From positions 186,001 to 250,000 of the forward strand of contig JAACJO010000020.1 in the NCBI GenBank assembly GCA_013368445.1: a stretch of 64,000 nucleotides of DNA, in the 5' to 3' direction. The DNA is from Leucocoprinus leucothites. Taxonomy: Eukaryota > Basidiomycota > Agaricomycetes > Agaricales > Agaricaceae. How positions within the stretch are numbered: the stretch's first letter is position 1; the number at the start of each line of letters is the position of its first letter. Below are positions 56,201 through 64,000 of the stretch, one piece after another. Below the pieces are notes generated by a model. The model saw only the letters and a list, made by a program, of their open reading frames with translations, did not search any database and was not told where the DNA came from. The position numbers and the translations under genes are program-made.

Positions 56201-56670
56201 CTCAAAGAAAGAACCAACCATGGACACCATTCAAAGTAGGAGACCGAGTTTGGTTAGATAACCGAAATCTCCCTTTACCCTATGCTTCTAAGAAGCTTAA
56301 CCAAAGAAGAGAAGGTCCATTTACTATTATTAGAAAGACCTCTCCAGTCAACTACGAACTCAAACTACCACAAAAATGGAAGATTCACAACAAGTTTCAT
56401 GCTTCACTTCTCATGCCAGTAACTGAGAATGACGTTTATGGTAAACACAACCCTAAACCACCACCTGTCCTAGTCTCAGGAGAAGAACAATATGAAGTCG
56501 AAGCAGTCCTAAACCATAGAACTCGCAGACTACGTTCTGGAACAAAAATAGAATACCTAATTCGTTGGAAAGGATATGGACCAACTGAAGACTCATGGGA
56601 ACCAGAGAAAAATCTTGAAAATTCAAAAGAAATAATTCAAGAGTATAAAAACCAACACAATCTCTCTTAA
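53260..56670 (+). CDS. Gypsy-3 Pol: protease, RT, RNase H, integrase, chromodomain
   Basis: Open from the frameshift site; the first ATG is at 53335 (numbering from it, 1111 residues). Protease DSGASGEFID (17-26); RT with PMASSFFFVGKKGGDLRPC and YMDD at 352-355; RNase H with D501 (ECDASAFATGAVL) and DHENLTRW; integrase zinc finger (HDHETSGHPGT...CPICQQ, about 696-740) and core D766, D827, E863 (35 residues between the last two, as required); chromodomain about 1050-1108 (YEVEAVLNHR, EYLIRWKGYGPTEDSWEP), which in relatives steers insertion to marked chromatin. All catalytic residues are present, so the enzyme set should be functional. Confidence 0.95.
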   Translation, partial: LSTHEDQIDIINLQSNKGLTVHVPILLHTTRAKHNLQALLDSGASGEFIDPQLVDTYNLPKFKMKKAIKIRNADGTQNLSGSCTHYTKLKIEVNNKIMTISPRIVKLGSNQLFLGITWLKRFNPDVDWQKLSLRWRDENSHTIKLTKAKTDSINQLYYEINVKSNTSQQLHNSATKPKKESDPVKAIPKKFHQFLKVFNKDESEKLPPRRPWDHKIETIPEFEPKRMPVYHLTPQERTELDKFISENLRKGYIRKSKSPMASSFFFVGKKGGDLRPCQDYRFLNKNTIKNAHPIPSISRIMDKLKGSNWFTKLDVRLGYNNVRIHEGHEWKAAFRTPNGLYEPTVMFFGMTNSPATFQSMMDHIFKDLTEKGGVIIYMDDILIHAKTKEQLERLTKQVLKILQQNELYLKTEKCEFEKQRLEYLGVIITPDSIEMDPIKLKGIQDWPVPKSVRNIRQFIGFCNFYRKFIHNFSAIAQPLNALLRKTTKFEWNSEAQKSFEKLKEQFLKQPILQIVDESKPFEIECDASAFATGAVLLQRDSNGDKHPVAYYSQTLNPAERNYHVSDQEFLAIIRALKEWRHYLEGSAHPIIIWSDHENLTRWREPQQLNRRQARWMLYMTRFHYSIKHLAGNKNTLADALSRRPDLVPDGKDNEDLVAIPSEKFINFLSEEIKEEIKNKQKKINLSERFTEDDGIYKYQGRHVIPEDAELKRRLLQRVHDHETSGHPGTAETFRKLSKLVYWPGMNTYVQNYVKGCPICQQYKINCHPVKPPMQPIKGPSSTRPFSQISMDLITDLPPDDGYDCILSIVDHGLTKGIILTPTKKTVNADGIAEILIDKVFSKYGTPNKIISDRDPRFAAKSMQKLYEKLNITPALSTAYHPQTDGTTERYNQEIEFYLAVYTSQNPTIWKRALPMIEFVHNTKSHSGRKHSPYKLILGYNPQAFISDIETDTPSINEKSLFLEQVREAALEAHERTRLMMAQRKNQPWTPFKVGDRVWLDNRNLPLPYASKKLNQRREGPFTIIRKTSPVNYELKLPQKWKIHNKFHASLLMPVTENDVYGKHNPKPPPVLVSGEEQYEVEAVLNHRTRRLRSGTKIEYLIRWKGYGPTEDSWEPEKNLENSKEIIQEYKNQHNLS

Positions 56671-56685
56671 CATTCCCCAGCTTCA

Positions 56686-58035
56686 ATGACTACTTCAGAA
56701 GTCAGTGAACAACCAACAGTACCAGTCTTTGGAACTATTATCTGCGAATCGCCCTCACCTATTACCCCTCCTACTACACCGACCAACACCATCAACGATG
56801 CGAACAAGGTCGAAGAAAGTCCTGGTCTTGCCTCATCGCAAGAACAAGGCACCAAATCCCCTGCCGGAGATAGTGCAGGCGGAGACACTAGCGGTGAAAA
56901 CTCTTCACCCTATAAAGAGAATGCCACCCTACAACGAGCATTTCTTCGAGAACAGACAGCCGTTGACTTTCTGTCCGCCTACGGCAGCAATCCTAGACTC
57001 ACTTCATATGTCTACAACATCGGGAATCGGATTGATGCTCTCGCTTCTGCAAGAAGTGAATACAAGCGTCTCCAGGAAGAAATGGACTTCCATCTTAGTA
57101 ACCTGGCACGCCATATCCCTAGGGGTCCCTATACTCAGAACATCGTCCGACGCATCCAACGCACCGACCCGGACGGAGATTACTTCGCTACGCTCAAGCG
57201 TCAACAAGCTCCAGAGCGACGTGCACAGGATTCTGAGCGCGCCTCAGCTGATGACGAAGGAAAAACTTCCCCACCTAGCGTCAAACCTCAACAACGTCAT
57301 GATGTGGCTACACACAATGCCATATTACCGAATACACCCCCTCCAACGCCTACTAACGAGCCTCCTCGAAATACCAATCGAGACGCGACTCGCCCTGGAC
57401 GTACTAGTCAAACCTGCGACATATGTCACGGAATGGGTCATATCAAGACGCTTTGCCCGGGATATCATTGCACCTGGTGCGACACTTTCGCCCCCGGCCA
57501 TTTCACCAAGTATTGTTCCCGAAATCCTTATAAAGGAATTGCTCGACGGGATCTACCCCCAGTCGCCCTGGCAGCACTTTCGATTACCGAAGGAGTCGAT
57601 GCCGCCAAGGCTCTTGCTCTGCAGTCCATCTCCGGATCTGCCAGAATACAGCCCCGACAGTCCGGTGTACCAACCGGCAATCACGGCGCCCCCGTCACCG
57701 ATGCCGTCGGACTTCGATCCGAACGACATAATCCAACATCCACGGCCGTTAACACCACCTCCCTCGGCCCAACCTACAACCCTACTTTTATGCCGCGACG
57801 AGGTTGTAAACCTGCACCACGAGGAAGACAGTATGGTCGTCTCCAGACCTCAGTCCGTTCCTCCCATCCAAACCATCGAGGACGCAGTCCGAACGGACGT
57901 CCCCATCACGGTCGAACTTCTCGCATCTATGAAGGAGAACGCCCCCTTACACCCCCATACGAAGATGGCAATTACGAATCTCATTACGATGATGAAGCCA
58001 ACTTCAACATAGATGGTGAAGGTAATTTACCTTAG
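56686..58035 (+). CDS. Gypsy-3 third ORF: double zinc-knuckle protein
   Basis: 449 residues, in the same frame as pol and starting 15 bases after its TAA, so readthrough or restart after termination is possible. An acidic/Pro-rich N-terminus is followed by a helical, charged region (about residues 85-165: FLREQTAVDFLSAYGSNPRL, ARSEYKRLQEEMDFHLSNLA), then CX2CX4HX4C (CDICHGMGHIKTLC, about 245-258) and CX2CX6HX4C (CTWCDTFAPGHFTKYC), an Arg/Gly/Pro-rich stretch and an acidic Tyr-rich tail (YEDGNYESHYDDE). Gypsy-1 keeps the same knuckle pair and tail, so selection has preserved it. It is not envelope-like: no signal peptide or membrane segment is visible. Role unknown; probably nucleic-acid binding. 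Confidence 0.8.
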   Translation: MTTSEVSEQPTVPVFGTIICESPSPITPPTTPTNTINDANKVEESPGLASSQEQGTKSPAGDSAGGDTSGENSSPYKENATLQRAFLREQTAVDFLSAYGSNPRLTSYVYNIGNRIDALASARSEYKRLQEEMDFHLSNLARHIPRGPYTQNIVRRIQRTDPDGDYFATLKRQQAPERRAQDSERASADDEGKTSPPSVKPQQRHDVATHNAILPNTPPPTPTNEPPRNTNRDATRPGRTSQTCDICHGMGHIKTLCPGYHCTWCDTFAPGHFTKYCSRNPYKGIARRDLPPVALAALSITEGVDAAKALALQSISGSARIQPRQSGVPTGNHGAPVTDAVGLRSERHNPTSTAVNTTSLGPTYNPTFMPRRGCKPAPRGRQYGRLQTSVRSSHPNHRGRSPNGRPHHGRTSRIYEGERPLTPPYEDGNYESHYDDEANFNIDGEGNLP

Positions 58036-58085
58036 TGACTTAGATAGTTACTAAGATGTGGACATCTTAGCTAGGAAAGGGATAA

Positions 58086-58749
58086 TGTTATGTATATTGA
58101 TTATATCTAGCATTTGTTCCATCTATAACACGAAGTCGATATTAGCTTTACTTAAGTAATATCGCAATTATGTTTCCTTCTTATTTGTTCTTGTATTTTC
58201 TCGTTTGTTTTGACTCGTTTACTTTGTCTGATTATGACTCGTTATGACTTGTTTGGTTTTATTTGTATTTTGATGACATGTGATTGTTAAATATAGCAGC
58301 GCTATATTTGGACTTATCTTGTGATCGATCAGATGATCAAAGAAGAACTTCTTTAGAAGAACTTCTAAAGCTTCTTTGACAGATCGCGTCTTATATAGTT
58401 TAATTAGCGTTAAGGAAGCTGTACGCTTCTCTTCTTTCATTAGAAGCCCTTAGCCCTAGTTAATAATAGATACCTACTTGTATCGTATATAAGTCGTCGA
58501 CATCTACCAAGGAGAAACATCGTTTCTACTTGGTTAGGTGGAGACTCAATACGAGCCTTTATCTATACAAAGTCGAATTGAACTTAAGCTCTAAGATCTC
58601 AATTACTAAAGTCTTAAACTCTATAATCGCCGTATTATAACTCTGACTTAGTAAACGACTTTGTCGCTTACCGAGAAGGAGTCCCCTTTGATAAGATCAA
58701 CTCGATACTTATCGCGCCAGCTTAGGACCGGGCCGGCGTCACTATAACA
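58086..58749 (+). repeat. Gypsy-3 3' LTR
   Basis: 664 bases, identical by eye to the 5' LTR. Preceded by the purine tract GGAAAGGGATAA and followed by the TSD GCATG. Confidence 0.97.
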
Positions 58750-60432
58750 GCATGACAATGTGGAGTGATGATTCTCACTACGGTGAGGACCACCACACTG
58801 GGAACACCTGAGCATATGGTTGCAGCAGGTGGGGGTAGAGTGACCGAAGCACCAGCAGTGCTGGCACTGGGGGACACTGGGGTGGGCACAGGCAGGCTTG
58901 ATGACAGCCTGCATACCATTGAAGTCAAGGTACTTGTTGAGGAGCTTCTTGGTGCCAGCTCCTGACTGAGAGTCCCATAGGTCAAACTAAACAGTAGCAG
59001 TGTCAGCCTTGGGGGAGTTGCATATGATGCACACAGATGAAATGTCAGTGAAAGTGTCCTTAAACGGAGACAATTGCATGTGGTTGGTGATCTGGACTGG
59101 TGTGATATGGACACCATTCACATGGAAGCAGAGTCTGAGGGCATGGTGGAGGTGTACAGTGCAATGGTGCTGTATACCTTGGTGATATTCTCAATGTACA
59201 AAGAGGACTTGGCACATGAGAGGGCATCATTGAGAAGTTGCATAGCCTTGTAGTGAAGATAAGTGATCTCACTGGCATCACCAGTGAAATCAAGGAACAA
59301 TTGGTGGTGGGTGGGCCCAGCAGTGGTCATGTGTGACTTCTTGGCAGAGCCAGCAGTGGCAGTGGCAGCCTGATGCATCACGGCAACATGATCAGGGTCA
59401 AGGGAGGGGTTTGCCTGTGCCAGCTTGATAAGTGACACAGGTGGCACCAAAGTGCTGGAACAAGCAGCTTCTGCGAACAAGTGCTGACAAGGCACTGGAG
59501 CAGAAGTAGGGATGGGCATCTTCATGGGTGCTTGAGGGGGGCCACTAGTGTGCACCTTAGGGGGTGCTTGCTTAGGTGGTATGGGGGGATGGGCCAGGGC
59601 AGGCTGTGGAGCCTTGGGCATTTGCTTGGGTGCCTTGGGGGAGCCCATGTCGATGTCATGTGGTTCCACTTTGTCAGCAGATCCATGGGTCACCTTGTGG
59701 GTGATGCGCATATCTTTAGGGGAGGCTTCCAGCTCATTGAACTGAGCAAAGCCCTGCATGAAGGAGCAAAAGGTGGTCCAGCCTCAGCTGGCCCACTATT
59801 CACCTATGGAAATGTATGCACTCCCATGCCTGCTCATCTCGAATTTGTAGACAGCACTAGCAAGATAGCTAGCACATGCCTTGGCATAGTCCTCGTTGAG
59901 GAGGGAATCATCAGGGAGTTCATGCATGAAGCATGAGAACTTTTTGAGGCCATTGAAAGCCTGCTTGGCTGCAGCATCATCTCCAGGCACAGTCCCAGTG
60001 GAGGACAACAGGGTGGATGGTGCAATCAGGGGAGGAGTGGGGACTGGGTAGTATGTGGTACCAGTAGTGATGAGAGGGGCCTTGGGACCAAAGGTCACTA
60101 GAGGCTGAGTAGTAGGCACCAGTGATGGAACATCAGTGGGCACCGAGGGAAGGGGTGAGGGTGACTGAAAGTTGGCCCTTATGGTAGCCTTGAAATCCAC
60201 CATTATGTAGACCAGCTGGGTGGAGGTGGAGGGCCTGGGGGCCTCTTCAATTATATCAAGCTTGTCATTGCTAGACACGACGTCAGAGTCGAGGTCTATG
60301 TTCACCATCTCATGACTAATAGCTTTAGACTTTTGCCTACCCATGTTTTGCTAGTGTAGACAATGTAGTATTGTACTCAAACTAAGACACCAACTCAAGA
60401 GATGGTGGTGGTAAGAGGACAAGAAGGGATGT
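58750..60432 (-). pseudogene. Half-LINE H10, 5' part with ORF1
   Basis: The 5' terminus is at 60400-60432 (rc CATCCCTTCTTGTCCTCTTA). ORF1 starts at 60344 (MGRQKSKAISHEMVNIDLDS), open to 59796. 59759-59118 gives FAQFNELEASPKDMRITHKV, DIDMGSPKAPKQMPKAPQPA, FLDFTGDASEITYLHYKAM. An internal deletion near 59118 removes part of the core. 59000-58755 holds WDSQSGAGTKK-type sequence and the first knuckles, then gypsy-3. It is closest to H5 (type II). Confidence 0.75.
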
Positions 60433-60499
60433 AATATTGTATACTCGACACTTTCTGCACATGGGTAAAGGTGTTTATTCATCCAGATGAGCTCTATTG

Positions 60500-62021
60500 A
60501 CATGAGGTTTCTGTTCAGATGTCTTGCTGGGCTGATGGCACTTGTAATGATGATATATCTATAGTAAAGAAGCATGCCATATCATATATCTCTCTTGATC
60601 CATTCACAACTTGCATGCTTCCTCCTATTCCCACTAATACCAAGTCCCTTCAGGGATTCAACCACACCATGACTGCTCAACTTCTAACTCCCGAAACTGA
60701 CATTGAACAGTTTGATGAAGACCCAAGGTAGGCCATTTCCTTTCCATAGAAGACATGCTTGTGCCCCTGACCAAGACCCACAGTCAATATATCCAGGATG
60801 TTCATGACAGGAAAGTCAGGCTCATAGCAGCACAAATTCTATCCTACATGTATGGCGAGATGAGTTATGACTCTAGCAACCCTGATAAAGGGATGTTCAA
60901 GGGTCATTATGTTCCTTGGATGAGTCTTGTCCTTTTACTTTCACCTTGATAATGACTACTCTACTCTCTAGATTCACCATTGTGTAATGACTGGGCCTTC
61001 ATCAGCCCTGACCATGGCTCAAATGCTCTGAAGAGCTCAAAGGCTGAGCTTCACCACCAGAGTAAGCCAACTGCCCAGACCATTGCATATGCTTGTGTTC
61101 TCACCTGTCAAACCCTTTCTTTGAGTGAGACATGGACCACCCAAGATGGAACTTTTGATTATGGTGACTTTTATTGTCTGATCCTTCAGCTTCTTGAAGA
61201 TCAAGACAATCCTTGGGTTCAAGGTGTTCTCAAGTTCTATACTTGGTGCATGCAACTGGTATTTCCTTTATTTTGCTAATTAATTAATTTACAGTGAAAT
61301 GCCTGATCTCAACCACAAATCACACAAGAAGAACACAGGCATCAGCCTTGATGAAGATGAGGAGGAGACGGTCACATTCATTGACCAAATCCTTGAGCTT
61401 CATTGCCATCATGCCCATGTGGTAGTATGTGAGAACACCAACAACAGCAACCAATGCCGTGATGTGTCACCTCTCCACATTGATCACCAGCAAGATATCA
61501 TTAACAATATCTGCGGCAGCCAGGCTGGAAAGAAACACACACATGAAGATGATGAAGAGGGTGAGGAGGAGGTAGAGGAGGAGGATGAGGAGGAGGATGA
61601 TGAGGAGGGATTGGTTATCCGATGGCACCATCACCAGCCTACGAGGATGGGTAGAGACAGCTTTGACAGTGAGGAAGAGGGTGATGAAATGGCTCCAGCT
61701 AGGTCAGTCCTTAAACCAGTCCCTGTCCCCATCTCTGCTGCCCACTGCCTGACAAAGTCATGGTGGCTTTCTTACTCAGCACTCATTGCCCCACAAAGCC
61801 AAGACTACCCCCACAACAACAGTAGTGCTGCCCAGCAGCCACCTGTTCCACAAACAACTCAGTGGTCAAACCAGCAAGCCAGTCCTTCAGCTCAAGGATT
61901 GCACCAGCAAGCACCAGCAAGTCCATTGACTCAGGGACCTTTGACCCCTCAGTCAACCTGCAGTAATGACTTGGCAATCATGGGTACTGGTGTGGGAGGT
62001 CAAGGCAGTAAGGGAGGTTGA
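60500..62021 (+). CDS. Intron-containing gene of an uncharacterised fungal family
   Basis: Exonic blocks: 60519-60729 (LPPIPTNTKSLQGFNHTMTA, LLTPETDIEQFDEDP), 60755 to about 60920 (SYMYGEMSYDSSNPDKGMFK), about 60971-61256 (TGPSSAL in one frame, then TAQTIAYACVLTCQTLSLSE, GTFDYGDFYCLILQLLEDQD) and 61293-62021 after a GTATTT...TTTACAG intron (61258-61292). The last exon is acidic (EEEVEEEDEEEDDEE, 61556-61610) then Gln/Pro-rich. The wording matches a family common in agaricomycetes, which I recall as DUF6698; this is from memory. Function unknown. A frame inconsistency around 60950-61030 leaves open that it is a decayed copy, and the exact start is not settled. Confidence 0.5.
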
Positions 62022-62541
62022 GGGGGTTGTGGTTGTGGTTGTGGTTGTGGTTGTGGACCAGGATGTGTTGGCTGCTGAGGTGAGCTATCTGTTCTATTCT
62101 CTTTTGTTGGCTGACAGTCAGTGTAGAATCTTGCATTCCATACTTCTCAGTCATTTGCTTTGCCTGGGCACTCTTCTCACCTTGTTTTTGGACCTCGTAT
62201 TTACTGTATCACAAGCTCTCATGTACACTGCATTCATTTGGACGTATTATGTACTGCTACTGTCAAAATAACATTGATATTCCTGCCTCCTCCAACCTGA
62301 GTGTGATTGCTATCAGAGCCTAATCAGTGAGTAGCTTACATCCTGTTATGTTGTGGGACATTGAAGACCTGAGCATATCTTAGCTCACCTGACCATTGAA
62401 CAGGTGCCATACTTGGGAGCCTGGCAGACATGGTGTCATCAGGTACATCCATGCATGCTCTTGCGGTCTGGCATGAGGTGGCATTGGTGTGCAATCTGGC
62501 AACTGCTGGCCTGGGAGCCCAATGCATGCCTGTGCAGTCAT
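62022..62541. other. No gene seen; short GGTTGT repeat
   Basis: A simple repeat of GGTTGT (about 62027-62057) follows the gene. The rest has only short, unsupported frames up to the solo LTR. Confidence 0.5.
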
Positions 62542-63204
62542 TGTTATGTATATTGATTATATCTAGCATTTGTTCCATCTATAATACGAAGTCGATATTA
62601 GCTTTACTTAAGTAATATCGCAATTATGTTTCTTCTTATTTGTTCTTGTATTTTCTCATTAGTTTTGACTTGTTTAGTTTTGTTTGGTTACGACTCGTTA
62701 TGACTTGTTTGGTTTTGTTTGTATTTTGATGACATGTGATTGTTAAATATAGCTACGCTATATTTGGACTTACCTTGTGATCGATCAAATGATCAAAGAA
62801 GAACTTCTTTAGAAGAACTTCTAAAGCTTCTTTGACAGATTGCATCTTATATAGTTTAATTAGCGTTAAGGAAGCTGTACACTTCTCTTCTTTCATTAGA
62901 AGCCCTTAGCCCTAGTTAATAATAGATACCGACTTGTATCATATATAAGTCGTCGACATCTACCAAGGAGAAACATCGTTTCTACTTGGTTAGGTGGAGA
63001 CTCAATACGAGCCTTTATCTATACAAAGTCGAATTGAACTTAAGCTCTAAGATCTCAATTACTAAAGTCTTAACTCTATAATCGCCGTATTATAACTCTG
63101 ACTTAGTAAACGACTTTGTCGCTTACCGAGAAGGAGTCCCCTTTGATAAGATCAACTCGATACTTATCGCGCCAGCTTAGGACCGGGCCGGCGTCACTAT
63201 AACA
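62542..63204 (+). repeat. Solo LTR of the gypsy-3 family
   Basis: 663 bases, very close to the gypsy-3 LTR, with the perfect TSD GTCAT (62537-62541, 63205-63209). It differs at a few sites, several at CpG, and is older than gypsy-3 but younger than the copy at 35429. Confidence 0.97.
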
Positions 63205-64000
63205 GTCATGGACCAAGCCCAGTCTGGTGAATATGGTGGGCCTGGCTGGCTCATGCATGTTCTGTTGAACATGCTATGTGCAGGTATTTATTTGGACCTT
63301 TTACTGATGTAATGCTCAATGAATATATGTATATGAGAACAAAATTGAGCAAGACATGTCTTAGGTGTATCCAAGGTACTTGTGCAGATCAGCTTAGAGC
63401 TACCCCATTGTCATAGCATGCCTAATATAGGTATGTTAATTAGGCCTAGAAATAAGTTGCAACTGTTGATGATGTATCCACCAATGCAACTGAGATATTT
63501 TTTTTTTTCACTCAGAAGTTGAAGAAGCACATTGATGAAAACTCTTCCTTCAAATCTATCAAGGACTGGTTCATTGAATCAATGAATTGTCTCCTTTAGC
63601 TCAGTAAACATGCCAGTTGGAGGTGGCAGCTCACCCAGCACGGGAACTGTGGGCCTGCTTCCACTGCCCCTCCTGGGCCACTCCCAATCCAATCATTTGT
63701 CAGTGAGCGCATAATCTAAATCAAGTATAGGTTCCATAGATGCTGCTGAATCTATGCACGAATCAAATTCTATAATATATTCGTGGCTCTCTTTCGAGAT
63801 TAAGCCTTATTGTGTGGTTGAATTAAATTCGTCACCATGTGCTAAGCTAATGGAATATTCTGTCCCTATGGCTGATTCTATGCCGAGGGACTAGTCTTAG
63901 ATAGATTTTGAATCCCAGATAGGTTTGGTGGTGACTAACAGATTAATAAACAAGGATTGAATGGCTCCTCAGCATCGATTCTAGATCTGGACAATTGTTT
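63205..64000. other. No gene seen at the right edge
   Basis: No frame, repeat end or RNA gene could be supported on either strand. A T-rich run at 63496-63508 is the only notable feature. Confidence 0.45.

Larger units (their letters stand above)
49810..58749 (+). mobile_element. Gypsy-3: intact, recent Tf1/sushi-like chromodomain retrotransposon
   Basis: 8940 bases: LTR 49810-50473, self-primer site, long ATG-free leader, gag, pol by -1 frameshift, a third ORF, polypurine tract (58072-58085), LTR 58086-58749. The TSD GCATG is perfect (49805-49809, 58750-58754). The LTRs look identical base for base. gag, pol and ORF3 have no premature stop and CpG is plentiful, unlike every other element here. 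It could be active. Confidence 0.97.

Noticed and set aside
56705..58012. A 435-codon open frame overlapping gypsy-3 ORF3
   Set aside because: The ORF3 frame holds both zinc knuckles and the tail conserved with gypsy-1. This +1 frame has no domain and no matching residues in gypsy-1. Worth one dN/dS check only.
61556..61610. GAGGAG repeat as a mobile or regulatory repeat
   Set aside because: It encodes the acidic run of the last exon and stays in frame.

Overview
This window looks like a heavily repeated, transposon-built stretch of a fungal nuclear chromosome. Short GT-AG introns, chromodomain Ty3/gypsy elements, Tad/I-type LINEs with CCHC-rich ORF1 proteins, Tc1 elements and a pervasive CGA-to-TGA decay all point to a basidiomycete, most likely an agaricomycete. 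I cannot name the species from sequence alone. Only the two ends carry anything like host genes: a broken Cys-rich multi-exon gene (1-1768, minus) and an intron-containing gene of an uncharacterised fungal family (about 60500-62021, plus). Almost everything between them can be read as a stack of nested insertions, many with target-site duplications (TSDs) that I could match by eye.

Layout. 2313-5157: an LTR-like block and LINE fragments. 5158-7417: an ORF1-only 'half-LINE' (H1). 7418-36690: one decayed LINE (LINE A, minus) cut into five pieces by four insertions: gypsy-1 (10235-22153, TSD AGATG, itself carrying a DDE DNA transposon at 14988-18136), gypsy-2 (25194-33190, TSD AAGGA), Tc1-1 (33810-35402, TSD TA) and a solo LTR (35429-36077, TSD GCGGA). 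36691-49799 and 58750-60432: at least seven half-LINE copies inserted into one another, with a Ty1/copia gag scrap, a second Tc1 copy (43662-45254) and another solo LTR (41118-41718). 49810-58749: gypsy-3, a complete retrotransposon with no premature stop, LTRs identical by eye and TSD GCATG, sitting inside one half-LINE. 62542-63204: a solo LTR of the gypsy-3 family (TSD GTCAT).

How the parts work together. Gypsy-1, -2 and -3 all show a sequence just downstream of the 5' LTR that is complementary to the predicted start of their own RNA. This is the arrangement of Tf1/sushi self-primed elements. Gypsy-1 and gypsy-3 share a third ORF after pol with two zinc knuckles. Gypsy-2 carries instead an antisense gene with a Zn2Cys6-type cysteine pattern. 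Gypsy-3 has no ATG from its predicted RNA start to the internal Gag methionine (about 1.8 kb), and the long Gag frame appears to begin at an ACG in a strong context. The half-LINEs share both their 5' terminal motif and 3' terminal sequence with the autonomous LINE but stop after ORF1. They look like parasites or partners of the LINE machinery.

Decay. Old copies carry many stops that are CGA-to-TGA (or CAA/CAG-to-TAA/TAG) relative to intact relatives, and paired LTRs differ mainly at CpG sites, as expected from cytosine methylation and deamination or a RIP-like process. Gypsy-3 has escaped this and is therefore young.
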